Of a stretch of DNA of 64,000 nt, positions 1-8,235 are shown piece by piece. The position numbers and the translations under genes are program-made. Within the stretch, counting starts at the first letter, position 1. Each line of letters opens with the position of its first letter. The DNA comes from Actinomycetospora chibensis (GTDB lineage Bacteria; Actinomycetota; Actinomycetes; Mycobacteriales; Pseudonocardiaceae). Under the pieces are notes generated by a model. It was given only the letters and a program-made list of their open reading frames with translations. It did no database searches and was not told the DNA's origin. The DNA lies in contig NZ_JAQZAM010000005.1 in assembly GCF_028737215.1 (NCBI RefSeq), positions 124,001-188,000 of the forward strand, given 5' to 3'.

Positions 1-741
1 GACGACGAGCAGGAGCACGAGCACCGTGGCGGCGACGGTCGCGACCCGACGGGGCATGTGGACGCGCCGGCGCAGAAGCTCTGCGACCCGTCCCGCGAGC
101 CAGCGCACCCCGCGCCCGAAGCCGACGAGCACGCCCGCCACGACCAGCGCGATCGGCCCGGCGCGCAGCCAGCCGTCGGTCGTCGGCTGCTCGAGGCCCA
201 TGAGCCCGGCGATCTGCCGTTGCCAGCCCGCGCCGGCGAGCAGCAGCCCGAACAGGGCGAGCGTCGCGGTCACCACCAGCACCAGCCAGGCCCCGGGCGT
301 GAACCACACCGGGGTCGCACGGTCCAGGCGGTCGGTGAGGTGCGTCCAGCGCGCCATCCGACGCAGGAGCCAGGCGAGGGCCACGCCGATCGCGTAGCCC
401 AGGGCGGCGGAGATGCCGGTGGCGAGGCCCTGGAAGAGGTAGTCGCGGGGGATCAGCGAGGGCGTCAGCGAGATGAGCCCGAAGGCGGTGCCCAGCACGA
501 AGCCCGCGGGGTGTGCGCGCGGGATGTAGCGGACCCACGCGGCGAGGCGCGGGGGGAGCAGCGGCGAGTCGGTGCCGAACTGGTGGCGCTCGCCGTCGCG
601 GTGCCACAGGTGGTGGTGGTCGAGCTCGTCGGCGAACTCCTCGAAGAACTCGACGTCGAGCCCCTCGTCGGAGTGCCGGGGCGGATCACGGGGGAGCCCG
701 GTGGGCGTCGCGCCCGCCGTCCGCGCTTCCCCGTCCGCCAC
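1..741 (-). CDS. Alpha/beta-hydrolase family membrane protein, N-terminal part (runs off the window)
   Basis: The reverse strand stays open from a GTG at 741 to the window edge (247 codons), so the C-terminal catalytic part is missing. After an acidic leader comes a membrane segment containing the run SLTPSLIPRDYLFQGLATG, which I recognise as the signature of the N-terminal domain of Abhydrolase_9 proteins. More hydrophobic helices follow, with a basic loop (LLRRRVHMPRR) near the edge. The family is a multi-helix membrane domain followed by a cytoplasmic or periplasmic hydrolase domain of unknown substrate. GTG 741 was chosen over GTG 750 because a GGGGAGA stretch lies about 9 bases upstream. 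It follows the amidase on the same strand, separated by a hairpin. Confidence 0.72.
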   Translation of the reverse strand, partial: MADGEARTAGATPTGLPRDPPRHSDEGLDVEFFEEFADELDHHHLWHRDGERHQFGTDSPLLPPRLAAWVRYIPRAHPAGFVLGTAFGLISLTPSLIPRDYLFQGLATGISAALGYAIGVALAWLLRRMARWTHLTDRLDRATPVWFTPGAWLVLVVTATLALFGLLLAGAGWQRQIAGLMGLEQPTTDGWLRAGPIALVVAGVLVGFGRGVRWLAGRVAELLRRRVHMPRRVATVAATVLVLLLVV

Positions 742-790
742 GGCCCCCACTCTCCCCGCGCGCGCAAGGCACACGGCACGTGACCCACCC

Positions 791-836
791 CATGTGCGCG
801 ATGTTCGGTGCGATAGCACCGAAGATCGCTCACGGC
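791..836. terminator. Palindromic hairpin, copy 1 of the NATA-loop family
   Basis: Two 21-base arms (791-811 and 816-836) surround the loop GATA. The central 8 pairs (TTCGGTGC/GCACCGAA) are perfect and the outer part has a few mismatches. It overlaps the stop of the amidase on the reverse strand and precedes the next reverse-strand gene, a place expected of a terminator. There is no clear U-tract. The same design recurs at 29072 and 34725. Confidence 0.7.
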
Positions 837-2026
837 AGGAGGGACTCCAGGCGGCGACCGGCGGCGAGCAGGGCGTCCTCGCGGTCGGGGTGGCCGATCA
901 GCTGCAGCCCCAGCGGCAGGCCGTCGGCGTCGCGCAGCCCGGGCACGGCGAGGGCGGGCAGGCCCATCGCGTGCCAGGGCCTGCTGAGCACCGGGTCGCC
1001 GGTGGCGTCCAGGCCGGGCGGGGCGACGCCGAGGGCGCCGGGGGCCAGGACCGCGTCGGCGTCGGCGAGACGCGCCAGCACCGTCTCCCGGGTGGCCGCC
1101 GAGCGCCGGCGGGCCGCGGTCAGCTCGCCGTCCGGGACCGCATGGCCCTGGGCCACCAGGGCAGTGAGGTTCTCGCCGAGCCCGGGGAGCTCGGGCACGG
1201 TGGTCGCGGCCTCGGCGGCCATGACGGTGCGGTGGTCGGCGGTGGCCGCGCGGAGGTCGACGTCGAGGTCGGCGACGGTGGCGCCGTCCGCGCTCAGCCG
1301 GTCGATCGCCGCGGCGAGGGCGTCGCGCATCGCTGCGGAGACGTCGGCGACCACCGTGCCGTCCCAGACCAGCAGGCGCAGCGGCCCGGTCGCCTCCGGG
1401 GCGACGTTCCTCCCGTCGAGCGCGGCCCGCGCGACGGCGAGGTCGGCGACGGTCGCGGCGAACAGCCCCAGGGTGTCGAGCCCGGGCGCCAGCGGCGCGA
1501 CTCCGTCGTGCGGCAGGACCCCGCGGGCGACCGCGAGCCCGGCGACGCCGCAGTACGACGCCGGCCGCACCACCGATCCCGCGGTCTGGGTGCCGACGGC
1601 CAGCGGCACCATGCCCGCGGCCACGGCGGCCGCGGACCCGCTCGACGACCCGCCGGGCGTGCGGGTGGGGTCGTGCGGGTTCCGGGTCGGTCCCGGGTCG
1701 AAGTAGGCGAACTCCGTCGTCACGGTCTTGCCGACGACCACCGCCCCGGCGGCGCGCAGCATGCGCACGATCCCCGCGTCCTTCTCGGCGGGCGGCGCGT
1801 CGACCAGCGCGCGCGAACCGCACCGGGTGGGCACGCCGGCGACGTCGACGATGTCCTTGACGCCCACCGGGACGCCGGCGAGCGGACCGTCACCCGGCGG
1901 CTCGGAGGGCACCGGGGTGACCCATGCGCGGACGTGGTCGTCGACCTCGGCGATGCGTTCGCGGGCCGCGACGGCGGCCTCCGGGTGTCGGGCGTCGTCG
2001 ATCCGCCAGGGGGCCACGAGGTCCAT
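830..2026 (-). CDS. Amidase signature (AS) family hydrolase
   Basis: 398 residues, near the short end for the AS family. It carries the Ser-cisSer-Lys triad context: the lysine in VPVGVKDIVDV (about residue 60), the cis-serine in GGSSSGSAAAV (about 130) and the nucleophile region TQTAGSVVRPASYCGV (about 150). These enzymes hydrolyse amide bonds of small molecules in the cytoplasm; the substrate cannot be told from sequence. ATG 2026 is chosen because the AS fold begins right there and the reading frame upstream is low-complexity Arg-rich translation of the neighbouring gene. It stands alone between the secreted repeat protein and the membrane hydrolase. Confidence 0.85.
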   Translation of the reverse strand: MDLVAPWRIDDARHPEAAVAARERIAEVDDHVRAWVTPVPSEPPGDGPLAGVPVGVKDIVDVAGVPTRCGSRALVDAPPAEKDAGIVRMLRAAGAVVVGKTVTTEFAYFDPGPTRNPHDPTRTPGGSSSGSAAAVAAGMVPLAVGTQTAGSVVRPASYCGVAGLAVARGVLPHDGVAPLAPGLDTLGLFAATVADLAVARAALDGRNVAPEATGPLRLLVWDGTVVADVSAAMRDALAAAIDRLSADGATVADLDVDLRAATADHRTVMAAEAATTVPELPGLGENLTALVAQGHAVPDGELTAARRRSAATRETVLARLADADAVLAPGALGVAPPGLDATGDPVLSRPWHAMGLPALAVPGLRDADGLPLGLQLIGHPDREDALLAAGRRLESLLP

Positions 2027-2061
2027 GGCGCCAGTCTGCCCACCCCGGTCCGGCCGTCGCG

Positions 2062-2613
2062 CTACGACGGGGAGCTGTCCGGGATGTCGATGATCTTCGT
2101 CTCGCCCGGGGGCGGCGGGATGTCGTCCGGGTTGGTCGGCACGTACTGCGGCTGCGCCGATACCTGCTGCGTCGCGCTGCCGTCGCTTGACGACGAGGAG
2201 TCCTGGCTGTCCGCGACGTCGGAAGCGTCGGAGCCGTCGGAGCCGTCGGAGCCGTCGGTGTCGCACGCGGCGTCCTGCGCGCTGTCCTGTTCGTGCGATC
2301 CCCCGAGCCCGAGGTCGCCGAGCAGGCCGCCGACGAGGTCGTCGTCGGAGGCGCCGCAGTCGGCCGGGTCGGACGAGTCCCGGGCGGAGTGCCCCGGCGA
2401 CTCGCCGTCCTGGTGCCCGTTGCCGTGACCGTTGCCGTGGCCGTTGCCGTGGCCGTTGCCGTGGCCGTTGCCGTGGCCGTTGCCCGGTGTCGCCAGCGCC
2501 AGCCCCGCGCCCGCACCGGTGAGGGTGAGGGCGGTCGCCGTGGCCACCACCCCCCGCCCGACGAGGCGGACCACGTCAGCGGGGCGTTCGTCCTGGATGC
2601 GGTGAGTGCTCAT
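2062..2613 (-). CDS. Secreted Asn-Gly-His repeat / Ser-Asp-rich protein, function unknown
   Basis: 183 residues. ATG 2613 has a strong GAGGAGGAA ribosome site. A basic N-terminus and a hydrophobic segment (VVATATALTLTGAGAGLALA) form a probable signal peptide. Directly after it come about six repeats of Asn-Gly-His-Gly, encoded by a 12-bp tandem repeat (GTTGCCGTGGCC on the plus strand, about 2419-2483). The rest is acidic and Ser/Asp-rich (repeated DGS, then a run of five Ser) and the C-terminus is Pro-rich. No catalytic domain is visible. The His-rich repeats could bind metal, but that is inference. The copy number of the 12-bp repeat is likely to vary between strains. Confidence 0.7.
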   Translation of the reverse strand: MSTHRIQDERPADVVRLVGRGVVATATALTLTGAGAGLALATPGNGHGNGHGNGHGNGHGNGHGNGHQDGESPGHSARDSSDPADCGASDDDLVGGLLGDLGLGGSHEQDSAQDAACDTDGSDGSDGSDASDVADSQDSSSSSDGSATQQVSAQPQYVPTNPDDIPPPPGETKIIDIPDSSPS

Positions 2614-2653
2614 CCGAGTTCCTCCTCCAGCGTGGCCACGATGCGCCGAAGGG

Positions 2654-2729
2654 CGTATCGGAGTCTCGGTCACGCTCCGCGTAGGTCTCGATCCGGTCAC
2701 AAGCCTCGATGGAGTGCCCCTCCGATACG
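2654..2729. promoter_or_regulatory. Widely spaced inverted repeat in a divergent promoter region
   Basis: The perfect 10-base arms CGTATCGGAG (2654-2663) and CTCCGATACG (2720-2729) face each other 56 bases apart, between the divergent starts at 2613 and 2800. The spacing is too long for a single dimer site, so this may be two half-sites for a looping regulator or two separate operators. No regulator can be assigned. Confidence 0.4.
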
Positions 2730-2799
2730 GCTCCCAATCATCCCGCTCACCGCCGCTCGGGTGTCGCGCAGCGGGCCGGAGCCCCCCTACCCTGCGGCG

Positions 2800-3432
2800 A
2801 TGGCCGCCCCCACGCGTGCGAGGTACGTCGAGGTCCACCCCCGCAACCCGCAGCGACGGGCGGTGACCGCCACCGTCGACCTCCTCCGGGAGGGCGGGCT
2901 GATCGCCTATCCCACCGACTCGTGCTTCGCGCTCGGGTGCGCGCTGGGCAACCGCGAGGGGCTCGAGCGGATCCGCACGATCCGCCACCTCGACGAGCGC
3001 CACCACTTCACGCTGGTATGCCGCGACTTCGCCCAGCTCGGCCAGTTCGTCCGCGTCTCCACCCCGGTGTTCCGATCGGTGAAGGCCGCGACGCCCGGCT
3101 GCTACACGTTCATCCTGCCGGCGACCAAGGAGGTGCCGAAACGGCTGCTGCACCCCCGCAAGCGCACCGTCGGGGTCCGCATCCCCGAGCACCCGGTGGC
3201 GGAGGCACTGCTGGCCGAGCTCGGCGAGCCGTTGCTCTCCTCGACCCTGCTCCTGCCCGACACCGAGGAGCCGCTGACCTCCGGTGCCGAGATCCTCGAG
3301 CGGCTCGGCAACCAGCTCGACGCCGTCATCGACTCCGGCGAGTGCGGCACCGAGCCGACCACCGTCATCGACCTCTCCGGCGACGAGCCCGAACTCGTGC
3401 GGCAGGGAGCGGGGCACGGCTTCCAGTGGTGA
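2800..3432 (+). CDS. YrdC/Sua5 family L-threonylcarbamoyladenylate synthase-like protein
   Basis: 210 residues covering a single YrdC domain, the length of the YciO/YrdC group without a Sua5 C-terminal domain. Family features are visible: GGLIAYPTDSCFALGCALGN near residue 30, the RIRTIRHLDERHHFTLVCRD stretch near 60, and KRTVGVRIPEHPVAEALL near 120. TsaC/Sua5 proteins make threonylcarbamoyl-AMP for the t6A modification of ANN-decoding tRNAs. Many genomes carry a second YciO-type paralogue of less certain role, and RIRTIRHL is closer to YciO, so this may be the paralogue rather than the essential enzyme. ATG 2800 lies at the start of the conserved region. Confidence 0.85.
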   Translation: MAAPTRARYVEVHPRNPQRRAVTATVDLLREGGLIAYPTDSCFALGCALGNREGLERIRTIRHLDERHHFTLVCRDFAQLGQFVRVSTPVFRSVKAATPGCYTFILPATKEVPKRLLHPRKRTVGVRIPEHPVAEALLAELGEPLLSSTLLLPDTEEPLTSGAEILERLGNQLDAVIDSGECGTEPTTVIDLSGDEPELVRQGAGHGFQW

Positions 3433-3447
3433 GGTGAGTTGGGCCGG

Positions 3448-3801
3448 TCACCCCGTGCCGGCGCCGGCGGGCCCGGCATCCCCCCGCCGTGGCAGCCGGT
3501 CGAGCGCGGCGCGCAGGGCGAGGTAGGCGTCCTCGAACTCGGTGACGGCCAGGGACGCGCAGGCGGTGCGCACCGCGGCCGCGACCTCGTCGAGCCCGGT
3601 CCGGTACGCGTGGCCGCCCGGCGCGGCCTCGTGGGCCTGCAGCGCGGCGCGCAGCATGCGGTCGACCCGGCCGTCGCGCAGCGCGTCCGACGGGGCCGCG
3701 AGGTCGGAGAGCGCACCCAGGGCCGCACGCACCGCCTCGCCCAGCTCCGGGTCCCGGGCGTTCCCGCCGCCCCCGGCCGGGGACGCGGTCTCCGCGCTCA
3801 C
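3448..3801 (-). CDS. Small helical protein coupled to a STAS gene, function unknown
   Basis: 117 residues from the GTG at 3801, which overlaps the stop of the upstream STAS gene by four bases (GTGA). That coupling is the main reason to believe it is real. The first 20 residues are Gly/Ala-rich and the rest looks alpha-helical with alternating Ala/Arg/Leu and several acidic residues. I recognise no family. Because it is co-translated with an anti-sigma antagonist-like protein, a role in the same signalling module is plausible but unproven. A GTG at 3804 is an equally possible start. Confidence 0.6.
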   Translation of the reverse strand: MSAETASPAGGGGNARDPELGEAVRAALGALSDLAAPSDALRDGRVDRMLRAALQAHEAAPGGHAYRTGLDEVAAAVRTACASLAVTEFEDAYLALRAALDRLPRRGDAGPAGAGTG

Positions 3802-4346
3802 CACGCCGGTCCCGCCGAACCGTGCCTCCCGATCGCCGGATGGTGCGTGGTGAGGAGGACCTGACGGTCGAGGGCGGCGAGACGGAAGGGGCGCAGCACC
3901 GTGCGGTGGTCGGCGACCACGACCAACCGGACGTCGTGCTCGTCGGCGGTCCGTTGCGCGGAGGCGACGACGTCGAGCCCGGAGGCGCCGAAGAACGTGA
4001 CCCCGGTCAGGTCGCACACGACCAGCGGGGGCGGGTCGTCGTGGGTGGGGTCGCCACCGCGATCCCGCTCGGCGGCGACCGCGACGATGGCGTCCTGCAC
4101 GACGTCGCCGAGGCGGGAGGCGGTGAGCAGGTCGACCTCACCGATGACGCGCACCAGCACGAGCCCGCGCCGTGGCTGCGTCGGGGCGATCGTCAGGTCC
4201 CCGAGCGGCTCGTCGGGACGACGAGGATCCCGTGCGGTCGAGCCGTCGCAGCGATGGTCATGAGGCACGCGCACGAGCGCCACCCCTTCCGCGAGGAACG
4301 AGGACCGCCTCGCCTCCTGGGTGAAGCTGCGGGTGAGCAGCTTCAC
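3798..4346 (-). CDS. STAS-domain protein, anti-sigma-factor antagonist type
   Basis: 182 residues. The STAS domain begins around residue 50 (LTIAPTQPRRGLVLVRVIGEVDLLTASRL). The phosphorylation-loop region reads VVCDLTGVTFFGASGLDV near residue 115, with the Ser of GASGL where SpoIIAA/RsbV proteins carry their phosphorylatable Ser. Such proteins bind anti-sigma kinases and free a sigma factor. The domain has a poorly conserved N-terminal extension of about 45 residues. GTG 4346 lies inside a perfect 10-bp hairpin (4321-4346), which could hide the start codon; in-frame GTGs at 4283, 4274 and 4268 are alternatives. A PP2C gene sits 1.6 kb away and a cognate-type ATPase gene at 45.5 kb. Confidence 0.8.
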   Translation of the reverse strand: MKLLTRSFTQEARRSSFLAEGVALVRVPHDHRCDGSTARDPRRPDEPLGDLTIAPTQPRRGLVLVRVIGEVDLLTASRLGDVVQDAIVAVAAERDRGGDPTHDDPPPLVVCDLTGVTFFGASGLDVVASAQRTADEHDVRLVVVADHRTVLRPFRLAALDRQVLLTTHHPAIGRHGSAGPAW

Positions 4347-4400
4347 CTTGCCCCGGTCCGACAGAGGCTGTCCACCCGCACGGTCGGTGTCGGAGGTTGC

Positions 4401-5129
4401 TCAGAGACTGAGCACACCCCGGACGACCGTGGCGAGACCGCCCATCAGGGCCAGGACGACGACCGCCCGCCGTGCCGTGACGGGGTCGAGGCGCCGGTGG
4501 ACGACGTCGCCCAAGACCACCCCCGCGGCCAGCGCCACGAGGCCGGTGCCCCAGACCGCGGGGGCGAGGCGGGGGACCCCCTTGCCCAGGAGCGCGAGCA
4601 GGTTGACGACGAGCAGGACGAGCTGCGCGGTCGGCACGAAGACGTCGGTGCTCCACCGCCGGGCGAGGGCGAACGCCGAGATCATCGGCCCGCCCACGCC
4701 CGCCGCGGCGTTGACGAACCCGGCCACCGCGCCGGCCCCGACAGCCCCCGGCCTGCCGTTCATCCACCCGCCGAGGCGCGGGACGAGCGAGACGACCACG
4801 GCGCCGATGGCAAGGAGGCCGACCACGACCAGCAGGGGGCCCTCGGGCAGCACGCCGACCACCCAGGCGCCGACCGGGACCGTGACGAGGGCGCCGGCCA
4901 GGAGCAGTCCGGCGGACCGGAGATCGGTCCCGCGCCAGGTCCGGGCGAGCACGACGGCGCACAGCAGCACCTGCAGGGCGTTCCCGAACGAGACGCCGTC
5001 GCGGGGGCCCAGGATCGCGACGAGGAACGGCGCACCGACGAGGGCGAGACCGAGGCCGGTCGCCCGCTGGGTGAGCGCCCCGAGGAGGACCGGCCCCAGG
5101 ACGAGCACCGCCGTCCCCGCCACGCTCAC
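4401..5129 (-). CDS. TauE/SafE family membrane permease (sulfite exporter-type)
   Basis: 242 residues, mostly hydrophobic, with about seven or eight predicted membrane helices. It shows the TauE/SafE duplicated pattern: GLALVGAPFLVAI in the first half and GFVNAAAGVGGPMISAFAL in the second. Members export sulfite, sulfoacetate and other small anions; the substrate here is not determined. The GTG at 5129 begins directly with a membrane segment. It stands alone between the STAS gene and the DUF4333 gene. A longer paralogue lies at 9880. Confidence 0.85.
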   Translation of the reverse strand: MSVAGTAVLVLGPVLLGALTQRATGLGLALVGAPFLVAILGPRDGVSFGNALQVLLCAVVLARTWRGTDLRSAGLLLAGALVTVPVGAWVVGVLPEGPLLVVVGLLAIGAVVVSLVPRLGGWMNGRPGAVGAGAVAGFVNAAAGVGGPMISAFALARRWSTDVFVPTAQLVLLVVNLLALLGKGVPRLAPAVWGTGLVALAAGVVLGDVVHRRLDPVTARRAVVVLALMGGLATVVRGVLSL

Positions 5130-5205
5130 GGGCGCGACGGGGACGGCGGCGTCATGCGGTCATCATGACCGCCGGGATCAGCGGTCGATCGTCACGGGCC
5201 GACGA

Positions 5206-5643
5206 TCACTGGGGGATGATGTCGAAGTTCACGGTGTCGCCCTGGACGGCAGTGACCCGCACGAGCAGCGTCGACGTGGTGCCGGCGTCCGTGCCGGTGC
5301 ACGTGATGGTCGCGCCGACCTCGCCCTCCAGCGACGAGGGGCAGGTCACCTGGCTCGGGTCCACGCCGTACTGCTGGGCGATCTGCTGCTCGACCTGGTC
5401 CGCGGTGACCGTCGGCGATCCGAAGACCATCGCGAGGGCGAACAGGGCCACGAGGATCGCGACGAACACCCCGACCACGATCCCGATGATCTTGCCGGCC
5501 GAACTCTTGCGCACGGGCGGTGGCGGAGGGTAACCGCCGTATCCCGGAACGGGAGGTGGGCCGCCGTAGGGCATCCCGGCCGGACCCTGCGGCATCGAGG
5601 GGTACGGGAAGCCGGCCGGGGGCGGCGGTGCCTGCTGCGACAT
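5206..5643 (-). CDS. DUF4333-type membrane-anchored protein with Pro-rich N-terminus
   Basis: 145 residues. ATG 5643 follows a GAGGAG site. Residues 1-45 are Pro/Gly/Tyr-rich and cytoplasmic, residues 50-72 form one membrane helix (IIGIVVGVFVAILVALFAL), and the rest is an extracytoplasmic DUF4333 domain. That domain shows the pair of cysteines typical of the family (QVTCPSSLEG and ATITCTGTD) that probably form a disulfide. The family is common in actinobacteria as small envelope proteins of unknown function. It stands alone on the reverse strand, divergent from the PP2C gene. Confidence 0.8.
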   Translation of the reverse strand: MSQQAPPPPAGFPYPSMPQGPAGMPYGGPPPVPGYGGYPPPPPVRKSSAGKIIGIVVGVFVAILVALFALAMVFGSPTVTADQVEQQIAQQYGVDPSQVTCPSSLEGEVGATITCTGTDAGTTSTLLVRVTAVQGDTVNFDIIPQ

Positions 5644-5933
5644 GGGGACTCCTCAAGACTGCGGGTGCGACGGGGGGCTGCGCGGGAACCGGCGGGGCCG
5701 GATCGGCGCGGAGCGGGGGCCCGGCCGACGAGAGGAGCATAGAACACGGAGAGCTACGAGAAAGGCTTCTGGCTACTCCATCAGAGTTATCTCAGTGTTT
5801 CGCCAGAGACACGCGGCACTCGATCCCACCCGCGGTCCTCATCGGGCGCACAGGCTGCGCCCAGGGAGCCTGCCCACCCTGGTCGTAGGGCGCCGGAGCA
5901 CCGGCGCCCACCACCGGCGAGGAGCGCCCGTCC
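5644..5933. other. Divergent intergenic region (DUF4333 / PP2C)
   Basis: 290 bases with no convincing ORF. Two G/C-rich inverted repeats are visible on the PP2C side (GGGCGCAC...GTGCGCCC-like at about 5847-5864 and GGGCGCCGG...CCGGCGCCC at about 5888-5909). The part near 5750-5800 is the least GC-rich (TACGAGAAAGGCTTCTGG) and is the likeliest place for promoters. I cannot define -10/-35 boxes with confidence. Confidence 0.4.
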
Positions 5934-6686
5934 ATGACCGCCGCCGTCACCGTCCCGTTCGGCACCCTCACGTCCGGCACCGCCGCGTTCGGCACCGCGT
6001 CCTCCGACGCCGCCGTCCTCGTCGGGCACGCGACGCATCGCGGGCCCCGGCGGCACCAGGCCGACGCCGTCGCCTCGCACCGCACGTCGTGGGGTCGTCT
6101 CGCCGTCGCGGTCGCGGACGGGGTGGGCGACTCCGAGGACGCCGGGTTCGCCGCGCGCCTCGTGGCCGACCACGCGGTCCGGGTCGCCGCCCTCGAGGGT
6201 CGGCCCGACACCGCGCTGCTCGCCGCCCACGACCTGCTGGAGGCCACGCAGGACCTCGTCCCCGGCGACGCCGCGGCGGTCGTGGCCCTCGCCCCCGGGT
6301 CGGGCGAGCCGCGGTGGCGCCTGGCGTGGGTGGGCGACTGCCGCGCGCTGGCGTGGGACGGGCGCACCCTGCGGACGCTGACCACCGACCACACGTTCGC
6401 CGCGCACATGCGGAACGTGGGGCTGACGCCGCACCCGCACCTGGAGCACGTCATCACCACGAGCGCGCGCACCGTCGGACCCCGGGACGTCGGGATCGCG
6501 GTGGTGGACGACCCGGGGACCCTGCTGCTCGTCAGCGACGGCGTCCACCGCGCGGTCTCGGCGTCCTCGATGGCGGCGGTCCTCGCCGCGGGCGGCAGCG
6601 CCGGCGAGCGCGCGGCGCGCATCGTCCGGCTCGCCGAGGCCGCGGGTCTCACGGACAACGCCACCGCCCTGGTCGTCGCCGGCTGA
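5934..6686 (+). CDS. PP2C-family serine/threonine phosphatase
   Basis: 250 residues of PP2C fold. Metal-binding motifs are recognisable: RHQADAVASH near 45, the AVADGVGDSEDAG aspartate/glycine motif near 62-75, WVGDCRALAWDGRTLRTLTTDHT near 125-145, and LLLVSDGVHRAV plus a C-terminal DNATALVV (Asp-Asn pair). Such phosphatases remove phosphate from Ser/Thr kinase substrates or from STAS-domain antagonists in partner-switching systems. No kinase is adjacent, but a STAS gene lies 1.6 kb upstream. ATG 5934 is preceded by GAGGAG. It ends just before a hairpin shared with the converging histidine kinase. Confidence 0.88.
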   Translation: MTAAVTVPFGTLTSGTAAFGTASSDAAVLVGHATHRGPRRHQADAVASHRTSWGRLAVAVADGVGDSEDAGFAARLVADHAVRVAALEGRPDTALLAAHDLLEATQDLVPGDAAAVVALAPGSGEPRWRLAWVGDCRALAWDGRTLRTLTTDHTFAAHMRNVGLTPHPHLEHVITTSARTVGPRDVGIAVVDDPGTLLLVSDGVHRAVSASSMAAVLAAGGSAGERAARIVRLAEAAGLTDNATALVVAG

Positions 6687-6694
6687 GTTCTGGG

Positions 6695-6743
6695 AGCGAG
6701 GGACGCCTCACCTGCGTCCGACGCAGCGAGGGCGTCCCTCGCT
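6695..6743. terminator. Two-storey hairpin between converging genes, related to the 47-bp repeat at 21.4 kb
   Basis: Perfect 13-base arms AGCGAGGGACGCC (6695-6707) and GGCGTCCCTCGCT (6731-6743) enclose a second perfect inner hairpin TGCGTC-C-GACGCA (6713-6725). It lies between the converging PP2C and kinase genes and probably terminates both. Its right half matches the repeat at 21371 at 24 of 27 positions, so it belongs to a dispersed repeat family. Confidence 0.7.
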
Positions 6744-6765
6744 GCCACCACCGGAGGGCCTCGCC

Positions 6766-8235
6766 TCAGCCCGCCCGCGGCAGGGTCAGCCGGAGGCGGG
6801 CGCCGACCTCGGGGTCGGGCCGGGACTCGACGACCCGCAGGTCCCCGCCGTGCGCGCGGGCCAGGGCGCGCGCGATCGGCAGGCCCAGCCCGGCGCCACC
6901 GGCGTCGCGGGTGCGCGCGTCGTCGAGGCGGACCAGGCGGTCGAAGACACGCTCGCGGTCGGCCGGCGGGATGCCCGGACCCTCGTCGACCACGTCGAGC
7001 ACCGCGTCCGAGCCCTCGACGGTCACCTCGATGCGCACGGTGCCCTCGGTCGGGCCGTGGCGCCGGGCGTTCTCCAGGAGGTTGGCGAGGATCTGCGTGA
7101 CCCGTCCCGGGTCGGCGTCGACGGTGGTGGGCGGGCCGTCGACCTCGACGGTGAGGCCAGGGGCGAGCAGCCCGATCCGCTCGGCCTGGGCGGCGGCCAG
7201 CTCGGTGAGGTCCACGGGCCGGCGGTCGAGCGGCGTGCCGTCCTCGATGCGGGCGAGCTCGAGCATGTCGTTGACCAGCGCCCCCGCCCGCCGCGTCTCC
7301 CGCACGAGGGTGGTGGCGAGGCGCTCGCGGCGCTCGAGGTCGCCGTCGGGGTGGCGCACGAGCGACTCGGCGAGGGTCTGCACACCCGCGATCGGCGTCC
7401 GCAGCTCGTGCGCGGCGTCCGAGAGGAACCGCCGGGTGCGCACCTCGGAGCGCCGCGCCTCCCCGGCCGCGTCCTCGGCACGCGTCTGGGCGGACTCGAG
7501 CTCGTCGAGCATCGCGTCGAAGGCGGCGGCCGTGCGCCCCAGCTCGGTGTCGGTGCGCTCGGGGCGCAGCCGCCGGCCCCGGTCGCCGGCCGCGATGTCG
7601 CGCGCCAGGACCGTCATGTCGTCGAGCGGGCGCAGCGCGATCCGGACGCCGACGAGCAGGGCGCCCGCCACGACGGCCAGCCCCATCCCGCCGACGCCGA
7701 TCATGATCACGCGGAGCCGCCGGAGGACACCGTCGTTCTCCCCCGGCTCGACGGCCAGCACCAGCTGCGAGCCGTCGGGCAGGGCCACCGTGCGGACGTC
7801 GTCCCGTCCGGCGCGCGAGGGACGCGGACCGTCCGGCGCGACCGGGACGTCCGACGCGCCCGGCACGAGCGGCACCGGCCCCTCCGGCGCGCCCGGCCGG
7901 CCGCGTCCCCGGGGACCGTCGTCGTCCGATCCGGCGACCCGCCGTCCCGCGGCGTCGAGCAGGACCGCGCGGATGCCCTGACCATCGACGGCCTCGACCA
8001 GCGCCGGTCCCGTCGACCCCGCCGCGACGAGAAGGCCGGCACGGGCAGCGCGGTCGTCGAGACGGCTCTGCTGGTCGCGGCGCAGCTGGGCGTCGAGGGA
8101 GAGGTCCACGGCGACCCCGATGACGACCAGCGCCAGGGCCACCACCAGCAGGACGAGCGCGGTGACGCGGAAGCGGAGCGAGCGCGTCGCCGACCAGCTC
8201 TCGGGCAACGACAGCCGGGCCCAGGACCGGCTCAC
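6766..8235 (-). CDS. Sensor histidine kinase of an OmpR-type two-component system
   Basis: 489 residues. An N-terminal membrane helix (residues 25-46), a periplasmic sensor loop rich in Pro/Gly/Arg, and a second helix (about 178-200) are followed by a HAMP domain (IALRPLDDMTVLARDIAAGD). The phospho-accepting histidine is in SDAAHELRTPIAG (about 285). The ATPase domain shows the N box (NLLENARRH), G1 (DEGPGIP) and G2 (GAGLGLPIARAL). It autophosphorylates and passes phosphate to the adjacent regulator. GTG 8235 overlaps the regulator stop by four bases, so the two are co-translated. The signal is unknown; the acidic, Pro-rich sensor loop looks unlike known ligand folds. Confidence 0.92.
   Translation of the reverse strand: MSRSWARLSLPESWSATRSLRFRVTALVLLVVALALVVIGVAVDLSLDAQLRRDQQSRLDDRAARAGLLVAAGSTGPALVEAVDGQGIRAVLLDAAGRRVAGSDDDGPRGRGRPGAPEGPVPLVPGASDVPVAPDGPRPSRAGRDDVRTVALPDGSQLVLAVEPGENDGVLRRLRVIMIGVGGMGLAVVAGALLVGVRIALRPLDDMTVLARDIAAGDRGRRLRPERTDTELGRTAAAFDAMLDELESAQTRAEDAAGEARRSEVRTRRFLSDAAHELRTPIAGVQTLAESLVRHPDGDLERRERLATTLVRETRRAGALVNDMLELARIEDGTPLDRRPVDLTELAAAQAERIGLLAPGLTVEVDGPPTTVDADPGRVTQILANLLENARRHGPTEGTVRIEVTVEGSDAVLDVVDEGPGIPPADRERVFDRLVRLDDARTRDAGGAGLGLPIARALARAHGGDLRVVESRPDPEVGARLRLTLPRAG

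Noticed and set aside
572-2428. Long forward frames over the amidase and secreted protein genes
   Set aside because: Mirror frames of GC-rich reverse-strand genes, rich in Gly/Arg/Pro without motifs or ribosome sites.
2062-3417. A 451-codon reverse frame fusing the secreted repeat protein to an upstream domain
   Set aside because: The extra part is antisense to the YrdC/Sua5 gene and lacks domain character; ATG 2613 has a strong ribosome site and begins a signal peptide.
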